Assembly (NCBI RefSeq): GCF_902459735.1
Contig: NZ_CABPRV010000003.1
Location: 682,001 to 746,000, forward strand
Origin: Pandoraea capi
GTDB taxonomy: Bacteria; Pseudomonadota; Gammaproteobacteria; Burkholderiales; Burkholderiaceae
Length of the DNA stretch: 64,000 nt
Direction: 5' to 3'
Part shown: in pieces, positions 19,124 to 27,818 of the stretch
Layout of the letters: every line of letters begins with the position of its first letter
How positions within the stretch are numbered: the first letter of the stretch is position 1
Translations under genes and position numbers: made by a program
The notes under the pieces: generated by a model
Database searches by the model: none
What the model was told of the DNA's origin: nothing
The model's input: the letters and a program-made list of their open reading frames with translations, nothing else

Positions 19124-19930
19124 ATGAACACCAGCGCATCTATTACTGCCAATGGCCGACTGCCGGGCGAGCCGCCCAAGCGTTCGTGGCTCTCCCTCAT
19201 CAGCTGGGGCATCTTTTTTCTGGTCCTGGTGTGGTCGTGGAGCGGCGCCGACATGCGTCCGCTCGATCTGATTCGCGATTCGGGCAACATGAGCCAGTTC
19301 GCGCACGATTTCTTCCCGCCCGACTTCCACGACTGGCGGGTGTACGTCCACGAGATGATCGTAACGATTCACATCGCAGTCTGGGGCACGGCGCTCGCGG
19401 TGGTGTGTTCGATTCCGATGGGGTTGCTCAGCGCGTCGAACATGGTGCCGGCGTGGGTCTACCAGCCGGTGCGTCGCGTGATGGACGCTTGCCGCGCGAT
19501 CAATGAAATGGTGTTCGCGATGCTCTTCATCGTGGCCGTCGGTCTCGGTCCGTTCGCCGGTGTGCTCGCGCTGTGGGTGCACACGACGGGTACGCTCTCG
19601 AAGTTGTTCGCCGAGGCGGTCGAAGCGATCGATCCGCGTCCGGTCGAAGGCGTGCGTGCCACGGGCGCTCGCGCCATCGACGAGATTCTGTACGGCGTGC
19701 TGCCGCAGGTCATGCCGCTGTGGATTTCGTACACGCTGTACCGCTTCGAGTCGAACGTGCGCTCCGCGTCGGTGGTGGGCATGGTCGGCGCCGGCGGCAT
19801 CGGCGTGGTGCTCTACGAAGTGATCCGCAGCTTCCAGTACGCGCAGACGTGTGCGGTGATGGTCATCATGGTCATCGTCGTGACGTGCATCGACATCTTC
19901 TCGGCGCGCGTGCGCAAGATGGTGATCTGA
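19124..19930 (+). CDS. phnE: Phosphonate ABC transporter permease PhnE
   Basis: PhnE is the inner-membrane channel of the phosphonate importer. The 268-residue protein has about six transmembrane helices ([20 protein letters not shown] first) and the EAA loop [33 protein letters not shown] that contacts PhnC. There is one PhnE here, complete and unbroken. ATG 19124 ([10 protein letters not shown]) is preferred over the spacer frame upstream. It ends at a bidirectional terminator facing phnM. Confidence 0.96.
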   Translation: MNTSASITANGRLPGEPPKRSWLSLISWGIFFLVLVWSWSGADMRPLDLIRDSGNMSQFAHDFFPPDFHDWRVYVHEMIVTIHIAVWGTALAVVCSIPMGLLSASNMVPAWVYQPVRRVMDACRAINEMVFAMLFIVAVGLGPFAGVLALWVHTTGTLSKLFAEAVEAIDPRPVEGVRATGARAIDEILYGVLPQVMPLWISYTLYRFESNVRSASVVGMVGAGGIGVVLYEVIRSFQYAQTCAVMVIMVIVVTCIDIFSARVRKMVI

Positions 19931-19956
19931 CGTTTCGCAAGTGGTGTCGTAACGAA

Positions 19957-19978
19957 AAAGGCCGCATCAGCGGCCTTT
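19957..19978. terminator. Bidirectional terminator between phnE and phnM
   Basis: A perfect 9-bp stem AAAGGCCGC/GCGGCCTTT with an ATCA loop carries T-runs in both directions. It separates the convergent phnCDE and phnGHIJKLM operons. Confidence 0.88.
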
Positions 19979-20000
19979 CTCATGAGATGACGTACGGGGC

Positions 20001-21146
20001 TCAGGCGATGCGCTGCCCGACCATATACGTCTCACGCGGAATCGGCGGCATGCCGGGGCGGGTGGCCACGCGCACCATGTCGGCGCGCAGACCCGGTGCG
20101 ATGCCGCCGCGATCCGTCAGGCCGGCCGATTGCGCCGGGTTCCACGACACCGTGCGCATGGCCTTCGACAGGGTCCAGCCGCAGTCGGCATGATCGTTGT
20201 GCAACTGGAACGCCGCTTGCAGCAGACTCGCCGGCACATAGTCCGACGACAGGATGTCGAGCACGTCGTTGCGCGCGAGTTCCGCGGCCGCCACGTTGCC
20301 CGAGTGCGAGCCGCCACGCACCACGTTCGGCGCCCCCATGATCACGCCGATCGACTTCTCGTGCGCTGCGCGGGCTGCCACCAGCGTCGTCGGGAATTCG
20401 GACAGCGCCACGCCGTCGCGCTCGGCCTCTTCCACATGTTCGAGCGACGTATCGTCGTGGCTCGCGAGCGGCAGGCCACGCGCACGGCTCATCTCGACGA
20501 TGGTGCGACGATGCGGGATCGCATACTTCTCCTGCTGCGCCTTCAGATCGGCGAGCATCGCGTCCCATTGCGCGTCGGGCACCTTGCCGTTGCGCTCGTG
20601 ATATTGACGATGCAGCACCGGATCGTGCCACTGACGCTGACCCGGCGTGTGATCCATCACCGACACGAGACGCAGCAACGGGTGATTGCACATGTCGGCG
20701 AACGTGTCCGCCGCGTCCTGCGTGGCGATCTCGCAGCGCAGATGCAGAAAGTGATCCGCACGGAAGAGCCCGGCGGCAATCGTGTCGAGCAGCGCCTGAC
20801 CGCACTCCGCCTGCACCTTGCGGCTGCGCAGACCGGAGGCGTCGCGCTCGCCGATCACCAGCGAATCGAAGACGGTGGTGATGCCGGCGGCTGCGACCTG
20901 CGCGTCGTGAATGGCGAACGCGGCGTGCGTGTTCCAGTACACCCCGGGGCGCGGCGCCAGATGCTTTTCCAGGTTGTCGGTGTGCAACTCGACCAGACCC
21001 GGCACCAGATAGTCGCCTTCCCAGTCGATGGCCTCGGCGGCCTGCGTGGTGCCTTCTTCGGCCGAGTGGATGAGACCCTCGCGCACTTCTACGACCCCTG
21101 TGAAGGTGGTATCGGGCGTGACGATGCGAGCGTTCTTGATAAGCAT
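20001..21146 (-). CDS. phnM: Alpha-D-ribose 1-methylphosphonate 5-triphosphate diphosphatase PhnM
   Basis: PhnM removes pyrophosphate from the ribose-phosphonate triphosphate made by PhnGHIL, giving the substrate of PhnJ. It is an amidohydrolase: ELHTDNLEKHLAPRPG holds the metal-binding His/Asp, and LHLRCEIATQD, SHDDTSLEH and NVVRGGSHSGN are other family blocks. ATG 21146 (MLIKNARIVTPD, 381 aa) has GGAG upstream; a TTG seven codons earlier overlaps phnL. It is the last gene of the operon. Confidence 0.96.
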   Translation of the reverse strand: MLIKNARIVTPDTTFTGVVEVREGLIHSAEEGTTQAAEAIDWEGDYLVPGLVELHTDNLEKHLAPRPGVYWNTHAAFAIHDAQVAAAGITTVFDSLVIGERDASGLRSRKVQAECGQALLDTIAAGLFRADHFLHLRCEIATQDAADTFADMCNHPLLRLVSVMDHTPGQRQWHDPVLHRQYHERNGKVPDAQWDAMLADLKAQQEKYAIPHRRTIVEMSRARGLPLASHDDTSLEHVEEAERDGVALSEFPTTLVAARAAHEKSIGVIMGAPNVVRGGSHSGNVAAAELARNDVLDILSSDYVPASLLQAAFQLHNDHADCGWTLSKAMRTVSWNPAQSAGLTDRGGIAPGLRADMVRVATRPGMPPIPRETYMVGQRIA

Positions 21147-21163
21147 GGACAAACTCCGGGGGA

Positions 21164-21970
21164 TCAATGAGCGGGACGAAGCACGGGACGCATGGCGAGC
21201 GTGCGCGTCGCCACTTCGTCGCGGGTCGCCTCGTCGTGGAAGATGCCCACGATGGCGCTACCTGCGGCACGGGCTTCGGTAATCAGTTGCGAGACCACGG
21301 CGCGGTTCCGGGCGTCGAGCGACGCGGTCGGCTCGTCGAGCAGCAGCACGGGGGCGGCGGCAATCAGCCCGCGCGCGATGTTGATGCGCTGTTGTTCGCC
21401 GCCCGAGAACGTCGCCGGCGCGAGCGTCCAGAGGCGCTCGGGAATGTTCAGGCGCGCGAGCAGGTCGCGCGCACGTCCCGTTGCATCGGCTTCGCCGTGG
21501 CCCAGACGACGCAGCGGTTCCGCCACGATGTCCAGCGTGCTCACGCGGGGAATCACGCGCAGAAACTGGCTGACGTAACCGAGCGTCGAGCGACGCACGG
21601 ACAGGACTTCGCGCGCGGTGGCGGTCGTGATGTCGACCCAGCGCTCGCCCTGACCGGTATCGTGACGAATCTCGATGCGGCCCTCGCCGGCGAGGTAGTT
21701 GCCGTACAGACAGCGCAGCAGCGTGCTCTTGCCCGAGCCCGAAGGGCCGACGAGCGCGACACATTCGCCGCGCCGTACCGTCAGATCGATACCTTCGAGC
21801 GCGGGAATCGCGGCGCCGCCCTGCGCGTGCAGGCGGAAGGTCTTGTGCAGACCGTGCGCGCGCAGCATGACGTCGTCCTCGCGCGTGCCGGGCGTGAGCG
21901 CTGCATCACCGAGTGAAGTTGCCGAAGTGGTCGAGGTGGCCGACGGCGTGAATTGAGTTCCGGAGTTCAT
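21164..21970 (-). CDS. phnL: C-P lyase accessory ABC-type ATPase PhnL
   Basis: PhnL is an ABC-like subunit that, with PhnG/H/I, supports displacement of adenine from ATP by phosphonate. The 268-residue protein has Walker [14 protein letters not shown]-loop [13 protein letters not shown], signature [15 protein letters not shown] and Walker [13 protein letters not shown]. About 35 Ser/Thr-rich N-terminal residues precede the fold, more than in E. coli; an internal ATG ([11 protein letters not shown]) could be the true start. It overlaps phnK by 4 bp. Confidence 0.95.
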   Translation of the reverse strand: MNSGTQFTPSATSTTSATSLGDAALTPGTREDDVMLRAHGLHKTFRLHAQGGAAIPALEGIDLTVRRGECVALVGPSGSGKSTLLRCLYGNYLAGEGRIEIRHDTGQGERWVDITTATAREVLSVRRSTLGYVSQFLRVIPRVSTLDIVAEPLRRLGHGEADATGRARDLLARLNIPERLWTLAPATFSGGEQQRINIARGLIAAAPVLLLDEPTASLDARNRAVVSQLITEARAAGSAIVGIFHDEATRDEVATRTLAMRPVLRPAH

Positions 21971-22782
21971 ACGGGCAGCACCGAGGAGACCAGCAATTGC
22001 GTATAGGGATGTTGGGGATCGTCGAGAACCTGATCGGTCAGCCCGGCTTCGACCACGCGGCCCGCCTGCATCACGATGAGACGGTGCGCAATGAGTCGCG
22101 CCACACCGATATCGTGCGTGACGATGATGGCGGCAAGATGAAGGCGCTCCACGAGCGAGCGCAGCAGGTCGAGCAGACGTGCCTGCACCGAGACGTCGAG
22201 ACCGGCGGTCGGCTCGTCCATGAACACCAGACGCGGTTCGGTGACCAGATTGCGCGCGATTTGCAGACGTTGTTGCATCCCGCCGGAGAACGCGCCGGGC
22301 ATTTCGTCGACCCGTGACGGATCGAGTTCGACCTGCGCCATCCAGTGACGCGCCTTCTCGCGAATGTCGCCGAAGTGACGTGCGCCGACGGCCATCAGAC
22401 GGTCGCCGATGTTGCCGCCGGCGGAGACGTTCATGCGCAGTCCGTCACGCGGGTTCTGCTCGACGAAACCCCACTCGGTGCGCAGCAGGCGGCGCTTGTG
22501 CGCTTCGTCCAGCGCGCACAGATCGTGCAGCGTGCCGTCGGTGCCGCGATAGTGCAGCGAGCCTGCGTCGATCTCGTGGCGCAGGGCGAGCGCGTTGAGT
22601 AGCGTCGACTTGCCCGAGCCGGACTCGCCAACGACACAAACCACTTCACCCGGCCACAGATCGAAGCTCACGTCGGCGCAGCCGATGCGATCGCCGTAAT
22701 GCTTGCCCAGCCCTGCGACCTGGAGCAGCGGCTCGTCCATCGGCGCCGCAGCGCGCAGCGCTGTATCAATGACCGCGTTCAT
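21967..22782 (-). CDS. phnK: C-P lyase ABC-type ATPase PhnK
   Basis: PhnK binds the PhnGHIJ core and its ATP cycle opens the complex for turnover. The 271-residue protein has Walker [13 protein letters not shown], signature [15 protein letters not shown], Walker [14 protein letters not shown] and switch His IVTHDIGVA. It resembles oligopeptide-type ATPases ([18 protein letters not shown]), as PhnK does. ATG 22782 overlaps the phnJ stop (ATGA). Confidence 0.96.
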   Translation of the reverse strand: MNAVIDTALRAAAPMDEPLLQVAGLGKHYGDRIGCADVSFDLWPGEVVCVVGESGSGKSTLLNALALRHEIDAGSLHYRGTDGTLHDLCALDEAHKRRLLRTEWGFVEQNPRDGLRMNVSAGGNIGDRLMAVGARHFGDIREKARHWMAQVELDPSRVDEMPGAFSGGMQQRLQIARNLVTEPRLVFMDEPTAGLDVSVQARLLDLLRSLVERLHLAAIIVTHDIGVARLIAHRLIVMQAGRVVEAGLTDQVLDDPQHPYTQLLVSSVLPV

Positions 22783-23735
22783 GCGTTCTCCTTTGCGGCT
22801 TTCGACGCGTGGGCGGCATGGGCGGCATGCGCGACGTCGGCCATGCTGGCCGAAGCACGATCGCCGCAGTAATCGCTGTCCGAGCACACGTACATGCGCG
22901 AGCCTTCGTCGTCGGTGATGACTTCGTCGAGGAAGCTGTCGGTCGCACCGCACAGGGCGCAGTGCGCGTCCCACTTCTGGATCTCGAACGGGTGATCGTC
23001 GAAGTCGAGACTCTCGACCGACGTGTACGGCGGAATCGCGTACAGACGTCGTTCGCGTCCCGCGCCGAAGAGTTGCAGCGCCGGGTTCATATGCAGCTTG
23101 GGGTTATCGAATTTCGGAATCGGTGACGGCGACATCAGGTAACGGCCGTTGACGATCACCGGATAGTCATAAGTCGTGGCGATCGCGCCGTGACGCACGA
23201 TGTCTTCGTACAGACGTACGCGCATGAGGCCATACTCGCCGAGTGCGTGCAGCTTGCGCGACTCGTTGATGCGCGGCTCCAGGCGATACATGGGTTCGGG
23301 CATCGGCACCTGAAACACGAGGATCTGACCGTCGTGCAGCGCAACTTCGGGAATGCGGTGACGGGTCTGGATGACGGTGGCTTCCGACGTCTTCGTCGTG
23401 GTGGCCACGCCCGCCGTGCGCGCAAAGAAGCGGCGGATGTTCACGGCGTTGGTCGTGTCGTCTGCGCCCTGATCGATGACCTTGAGCGTGTCGTCCGAGC
23501 CGATCACGGCGGCGCTGACCTGAATGCCGCCCGTGCCCCAGCCGTAAGGCAGCGGCATCTCGCGGCTGCCGAACGGCACCTGATAGCCGGGAATCGCCAC
23601 GGCCTTGAGCAGGCTGCGGCGAATCATGCGTTTGGTGTGCTCGTCGAGGAACGCGAAGTTGTAGCCGTCGGTGGTGGTCGATGCGCTCCGGGTCGCGGTG
23701 TCGGGGGTGTCGTGCAATGTGGCGGCGGGGTTCAT
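22779..23735 (-). CDS. phnJ: Alpha-D-ribose 1-methylphosphonate 5-phosphate C-P lyase PhnJ
   Basis: PhnJ is the radical-SAM enzyme that breaks the carbon-phosphorus bond, releasing the alkane and a ribose cyclic phosphate. The 4Fe-4S and catalytic Cys are C259, C262, C284 and C290 (HCALC...YVCSDSDYC), with the same spacing as in E. coli PhnJ. The glycyl-radical region IPGYQVPFGSREMPLPYGWGTGG is intact near residue 50. At 318 residues it is about 37 longer than the E. coli protein, through an N-terminal extension and an AHAAHAAHA tail. It overlaps phnI and phnK by 4 bp. Confidence 0.98.
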   Translation of the reverse strand: MNPAATLHDTPDTATRSASTTTDGYNFAFLDEHTKRMIRRSLLKAVAIPGYQVPFGSREMPLPYGWGTGGIQVSAAVIGSDDTLKVIDQGADDTTNAVNIRRFFARTAGVATTTKTSEATVIQTRHRIPEVALHDGQILVFQVPMPEPMYRLEPRINESRKLHALGEYGLMRVRLYEDIVRHGAIATTYDYPVIVNGRYLMSPSPIPKFDNPKLHMNPALQLFGAGRERRLYAIPPYTSVESLDFDDHPFEIQKWDAHCALCGATDSFLDEVITDDEGSRMYVCSDSDYCGDRASASMADVAHAAHAAHASKAAKENA

Positions 23736-25051
23736 GCTGCCTCCTGAGTGTTCTGGACGGCAGGCGTGGTGACGCTGCCCTCGGTCCGGGTTCCTTCGGT
23801 GCCGGTGCCGGTGCCCGTGTCGTTGGCATCGCCTGCGTCGGCACGGCTTCCATCGACATGGCTGCCGTCGATCTGCGTGCCGTACTTCGCCGCGTGCTCG
23901 GCGCGCAGGCGGCGCACCAGTTCCAGCTCGGCCTGAAAGTCGACGTAGTGCGGCAGTTTCAGGTGCTGCACGAAGCCCGACGCCTCGACGTTATCGCTGT
24001 GGTACAGCACGAATTCCTGCTGCTGCGCGGGCGAGTTGGCTTCGTCGCCGAGTTCCTTCGTGCGCAGCGCACGGTCGACGAGCGACATCGCCATTGCCTT
24101 GCGCTCGTTGTGACCGAAGGCCAGTCCGTAGCCTTGCGTGAACTGGGGCGGCGTTTCCTGATTGCCGCCGAACTGCGTGACCATCTGGCATTCCGTCACG
24201 GCGATTTCACCGATGTCGATGGCAAAGCCGAGTTCTTCCGGCTCGATTTCAAGCGAGACGTGGCCCAGACGAATCTCGCCCGCGAACGGGTGGTCGTTGC
24301 CGTAGCCGCGCTGCGTCGAGTAACCGAGCGCGAGCAGAAAGCCTTCGTCGCCGCGCGCGAGGTTTTGCAGACGCGCCGTGCGCGATGCCGGCGTGAACAA
24401 CGGCGAATGCACGAGGTCGTGCGGTTCGGGATCGCTGCTGTCGGTGCTCAGCGCTTCGAGCAGGCCGTCGCGCTTCATGATGTCGGTGATGCGCGTCGTG
24501 GCGGCGATGGGCGGCACGTCGGGGATGTCCGGCGCGTTACCCGCATTCCCCATGGCAGCCGGTGCTTCGGTCGCGACACGCGAGGGGGCTGACGTCGTCG
24601 CGCTCGTCATGTCTCCCGGCAGCAGGGCGTCCGACGTTTCTCCTTCCGCCAGCAAGGCGAAGTCGAGCAGACGTTGCGTGTAGTCGTATGTGGCGCCGAG
24701 CACCTGACCGCCGGGCACGTCCTTGAACGTGGCGGAGATGCGGCGCGACAGGCGCATCGCGGCCGTGTCGATGGGCGTCGTGGTGCCCAGGCGCGGCAAC
24801 GTCGTGCGATAGGCGCGTAACAGGAAGATCGCTTCAACGAGATCTCCCGCCGCCTGCTTGATCGCGAGTGCCGCAAGCGTTTCGTCGTACAACGCGCCTT
24901 CGCTCATTACGCGGGAGACGGCAAGACGCATCTGTTCACGGATTTGCGTCACCGTGAGCGCGGGGACGTCGGGATTGCCGCGTCGCGCTTTGGCGAGCAG
25001 GTCCCACGATTGTTCGATGGCGCGCTCGCCACCTTTGACTGCGACGTACAT
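23732..25051 (-). CDS. phnI: C-P lyase core subunit PhnI
   Basis: PhnI is the nucleosidase-like subunit that, with PhnGHL, couples phosphonate to ATP ribose. The protein opens MYVAVKGGERAIEQSW, as in all PhnI, and keeps GYGLAFGHNERKAMAMSLVDRAL and SSGFVQHL-type blocks (EASGFVQHLKLPHYVDFQ). At 439 residues it is about 85 longer than E. coli PhnI. The excess is an Ala/Ser/Pro-rich insertion near residues 165-200 and a Gly/Thr-rich tail (DANDTGTGTGTEGTRTEG). ATG 25051 overlaps the phnH stop by one base (TGATG) with GGAGG in front. Confidence 0.96.
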   Translation of the reverse strand: MYVAVKGGERAIEQSWDLLAKARRGNPDVPALTVTQIREQMRLAVSRVMSEGALYDETLAALAIKQAAGDLVEAIFLLRAYRTTLPRLGTTTPIDTAAMRLSRRISATFKDVPGGQVLGATYDYTQRLLDFALLAEGETSDALLPGDMTSATTSAPSRVATEAPAAMGNAGNAPDIPDVPPIAATTRITDIMKRDGLLEALSTDSSDPEPHDLVHSPLFTPASRTARLQNLARGDEGFLLALGYSTQRGYGNDHPFAGEIRLGHVSLEIEPEELGFAIDIGEIAVTECQMVTQFGGNQETPPQFTQGYGLAFGHNERKAMAMSLVDRALRTKELGDEANSPAQQQEFVLYHSDNVEASGFVQHLKLPHYVDFQAELELVRRLRAEHAAKYGTQIDGSHVDGSRADAGDANDTGTGTGTEGTRTEGSVTTPAVQNTQEAA

Positions 25052-25695
25052 CAGCAAACCTCCACGTGCGTAGTGCGCGGCAACCCGAGCACCGAGTCGC
25101 CTGCGACGATCAGCAGATCGAGACCGGCGGGAAAGCGCGGTGCAAGGGCGGCGCGGGCCTGCCAGAAGGCCGCCGTCAGTCCGCCGACGGTGACGTCCGC
25201 ATGTGTCTGAATACCGGGGCCGCGCAGGCGCAGACGCAGCGCGTCGTTATTCGTGTCGCCTTCATGACCCTCATGAAGCGCGGGCACATCGACGATCAGC
25301 GTGGCGCTGTGCTCCGGCGACTCGGCCGTGCCGAACGCGAAGCGCTCCAGCGCCGGGCAGTTCGCGGGATCGGTGAGTAAAGCGAACTGGGCCGTTGCCG
25401 GCCCTGCTTCGTCGCCGAGCAGCGGGGCGCCGGTGTGAAAGCGCAGCGCGCTCGACACTTCGCCGAGCGGCGCCTGCAACCACACCGGCGTCGTGGCGTC
25501 TGCCAGCGCAAGGAGGATGGCGCGTGCCGCGATGCTGGCTTCGTCACAATGGGCGAGCCGCCCGCCGACACTGCGCAACTGGCCGGGGCGCGCGAGCGCA
25601 TCGAGCACCGCGCGGAAGACGCCCTGCGCGTCGTGGACCGGATCGTCGAAACCGGGTTGCAGATCCGACCAGTCGGGAATCGTTGCCGTCAGCAT
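25051..25695 (-). CDS. phnH: C-P lyase core subunit PhnH
   Basis: PhnH is a non-catalytic core subunit of the PhnGHIJ complex. The 214-residue protein carries family text QPGFDDPVHDAQGVFRAVLDALARPGQL near the N-terminus and LRLRGPGIQ in the C-terminal half. phnG ends directly at its ATG (TGAATG junction, no spacer), so translation is coupled. Confidence 0.95.
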   Translation of the reverse strand: MLTATIPDWSDLQPGFDDPVHDAQGVFRAVLDALARPGQLRSVGGRLAHCDEASIAARAILLALADATTPVWLQAPLGEVSSALRFHTGAPLLGDEAGPATAQFALLTDPANCPALERFAFGTAESPEHSATLIVDVPALHEGHEGDTNNDALRLRLRGPGIQTHADVTVGGLTAAFWQARAALAPRFPAGLDLLIVAGDSVLGLPRTTHVEVC

Positions 25696-26187
25696 TCAGG
25701 CCTCCCGGACCATGGTGAAGAATTCGACACGGCTGGCAGCGGCGTCGGCATCGTTTTGCGCTGCGGTGGCAGCCAGACGTTCGGAGATGGCGGTGAGCGC
25801 ACCGGCCGCGAGCACACTGCGGTGCTGGGGCATCTGCATGAGCGCGTCCAGACGCGCCACGCGCACCGCGCGTTCCGCATCGCGGCCGAGCACGTAACCC
25901 GTGCCGACCACGCCATCCTGCTGACGTAGCGTGCAACGCGTGACGGTTGTCTCGCCGAGGTTGAAACGGTCGCCGCTGCCGCCTACGCGGCCCTGCACCA
26001 GCACCAGGCCGGTCTGCGGCGCACGCAGCCAGATGAAGGACGGGGCGTCGGGGCAACGGGCGATAGCGGCGTCGAGTTCGTCGCGCGTCGCGCGTGCAAA
26101 CAACGCGAGCCACTTGGCGCGGTCGGTCCGCTGTTGCGGGGCGCCGCCGTCCTCGTCACGCGTTGTGTCGGAAGATGTGATTGGCAT
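25696..26187 (-). CDS. phnG: C-P lyase core subunit PhnG
   Basis: PhnG is the small core subunit that, with PhnH/I/L, forms ribose-phosphonate triphosphate. The 163-residue protein shows RAKWLALFARAT near the start and RFNLGETTVTRCTLR and GTGYVLGRDAERA, typical of the family. It is the first gene of phnGHIJKLM; the promoter region holds a candidate Pho box, and the PhnF operator falls in its leader. Confidence 0.95.
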   Translation of the reverse strand: MPITSSDTTRDEDGGAPQQRTDRAKWLALFARATRDELDAAIARCPDAPSFIWLRAPQTGLVLVQGRVGGSGDRFNLGETTVTRCTLRQQDGVVGTGYVLGRDAERAVRVARLDALMQMPQHRSVLAAGALTAISERLAATAAQNDADAAASRVEFFTMVREA

Positions 26188-26189
26188 AA

Positions 26190-26218
26190 TTGTCTAGTCG
26201 TATAGACGTGTGTATGAT
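26190..26218 (+). promoter_or_regulatory. phnF promoter with overlapping HutC/PhnF-type operator
   Basis: TTGTCT (26190-26195), a 17-bp spacer and TATGAT (26213-26218) make a good sigma-70 promoter for phnF. Within it GTCTA (26192-26196) and TAGAC (26203-26207) form a dyad, and GTATAGAC (26200-26207) matches the HutC-subfamily pattern GTNTANAC. A PhnF dimer here would block its own promoter and sit in the phnG leader. Confidence 0.6.
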
Positions 26219-26253
26219 CGCAATAACTTCGATGGGGTACTGCTCGCGGCCTC

Positions 26254-26287
26254 ATTACAACTTTCCGGGGTGTCAATTTGATGACAG
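26254..26287 (-). promoter_or_regulatory. Candidate Pho box and -10 for phnGHIJKLM
   Basis: On the minus strand CTGTCAT (26287-26281, perfect consensus), 4 bp, TTGACAC (26276-26270), 10 bp and TGTAAT (26259-26254) occur in order. This is the standard geometry of a PhoB-activated promoter. The box overlaps the phnF start codon. Confidence 0.65.
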
Positions 26288-27042
26288 CACAACTCGAACG
26301 GGGCGGCGGCGTTGCGGTCTGGCGGCAGATCGCGCAGATTCTTGCCACAGAGATCGGCGAGCGCCGTTACGGCGAAGGCTTGCCTGATGATCGTCTACCG
26401 AGCGAGACGGATCTCGCGGTCCGTTTCGGTGTGAATCGCCATACCGTGCGACGCGCCATCCTCGGGCTCGCCGAGCAGGGGTTGGTCAACGTCGAACACG
26501 GCCGCGGCACGTTCGTGCAGGCGGCCGCGATCGGTTACGTGATCGGGCGGCGCACGCGCTTTACCGAGAACCTCTCGCAGAACAACCTGAAGACGGCGCA
26601 GCAGATCGTCTCGGCGTACAAGCTCAAGGCCGAGGGGGCCGTGGCGAAGGCGCTCGGGCTGCGTGTCGGCGCTCCCGTCTATCGACTGGAACTCACGCGG
26701 CGCAGCCTCGACCCGCAAGGCATCGAACTGCCGCTCGCGTACAGCGAGAACTGGTTTCCCGCGACGCGCCTTCCCGATTTTCCCGATGTCTTCGCGCAGC
26801 ATGAGTCGATCAGCGCCGCGCTCGCCGTCTTCGGTGTGAAGGACTACACGCGTCGCGAGAGTCGCATCGGCGCACGCATGCCCGATGCGGACATCGCGCG
26901 GCACCTTGGGATCAACCGTCAGCAACCGGTGCTGAGCGTGGAAAGTACGGATGTGGACGAAGCGGGCAACCCGATCAAGTACGGCATTGCCTACTTCCCG
27001 GCAGACCGCATGCAACTCGTAGTGCAAGGAGGGACCGAATGA
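26281..27042 (+). CDS. phnF: Phosphonate metabolism transcriptional regulator PhnF (GntR/HutC family)
   Basis: The 253-residue repressor has a GntR winged helix (LPSETDLAVRFGVNRHTVRRAILGLAEQGLVNVEHGRGTFV) and a UTRA ligand-binding domain (RTRFTENLSQNN..., YRLELTRRSLDPQGIELPLAYSENWFPATRLPDF). Its place, divergent from phnG and ahead of phnN, marks it as PhnF. ATG 26281 directly follows a TTG that could extend the frame by one codon. DUF1045 begins in its stop codon region (ATGA). Confidence 0.95.
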   Translation: MTAQLERGGGVAVWRQIAQILATEIGERRYGEGLPDDRLPSETDLAVRFGVNRHTVRRAILGLAEQGLVNVEHGRGTFVQAAAIGYVIGRRTRFTENLSQNNLKTAQQIVSAYKLKAEGAVAKALGLRVGAPVYRLELTRRSLDPQGIELPLAYSENWFPATRLPDFPDVFAQHESISAALAVFGVKDYTRRESRIGARMPDADIARHLGINRQQPVLSVESTDVDEAGNPIKYGIAYFPADRMQLVVQGGTE

Positions 27043-27818
27043 GCGAGGTGAGCGCCATGACAAGCGCAATGACCGAACAGGAGCGGGGCGCGCTCGACCT
27101 GAACGTCGCGCGCTTTGCGGTGTACTACGCGCCGCCACCGGGCTCGTGCTGGTGGAACGAAGGCAGTCGCTGGCTCGGCCGCGACGCCATCACCGGGCGC
27201 GAACTGCAAGCGCCGAACGTCCCCGGCCTCTCTCGCGCGCTGCATGACCTGAGCGTCGACCCGCGTCGCTACGGCCTGCACGCCACGCTCAAGGCGCCGA
27301 TGCGACTCGCACCGCAGGCGCAATTGAGCGATCTGGCGGGCATCGCCACGGCGGTGGCCGCACGTCACGCGCCGTTCGATCTGGTAGTCCATACGGACGT
27401 GATCGGCACGGAGAATGGCAAGCGAGCGGGGTTCGTAGCGTTGCGTCCGAAAACCGGGAGCGATGGCGAGAAGGCGGTCAACGCCGTGGCGGCCGACTGC
27501 GTCGAAGCGTTCGACGCCTTGCGTGCGCCGCTCACCGACGCTGAACTGGCGCGACGCAATCCCGAATTGCTGACGTCCCGGCAACGCGAATACCTCGCGC
27601 AATGGGGCTACCCGTACGTGTTCGACGAGTTTCGTTTTCATGTGACGTTATCGGATCGCGTCGATGCCGCCGATGCCAACGTCATCACCGACTGGTGGCA
27701 ACCTCGCGTGGACGCCCTCGGACCGATGCGCGTCGATAGTCTCGCCATCTTCGTTCAGCCGACGCCGGGCGAGCCGTTCCACGGCTTCGAGCGTTTCGCA
27801 TTCGGGAAAGCCGCATGA
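27039..27818 (+). CDS. DUF1045 phosphonate-metabolism protein, 2H-phosphoesterase-like
   Basis: The 259-residue protein belongs to the DUF1045 family found in C-P lyase loci. Two HxT motifs, YGLHATLKAPM and FRFHVTLSDRV, about 115 residues apart, are the hallmark of 2H phosphoesterases, which open cyclic phosphates or ligate RNA ends. C-P lyase yields 5-phosphoribosyl 1,2-cyclic phosphate, normally opened by PhnP, and no phnP is in the window. It may therefore take that step (inference). It overlaps phnF and phnN by 4 bp, so all three are translated together. Confidence 0.88.
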   Translation: MSEVSAMTSAMTEQERGALDLNVARFAVYYAPPPGSCWWNEGSRWLGRDAITGRELQAPNVPGLSRALHDLSVDPRRYGLHATLKAPMRLAPQAQLSDLAGIATAVAARHAPFDLVVHTDVIGTENGKRAGFVALRPKTGSDGEKAVNAVAADCVEAFDALRAPLTDAELARRNPELLTSRQREYLAQWGYPYVFDEFRFHVTLSDRVDAADANVITDWWQPRVDALGPMRVDSLAIFVQPTPGEPFHGFERFAFGKAA

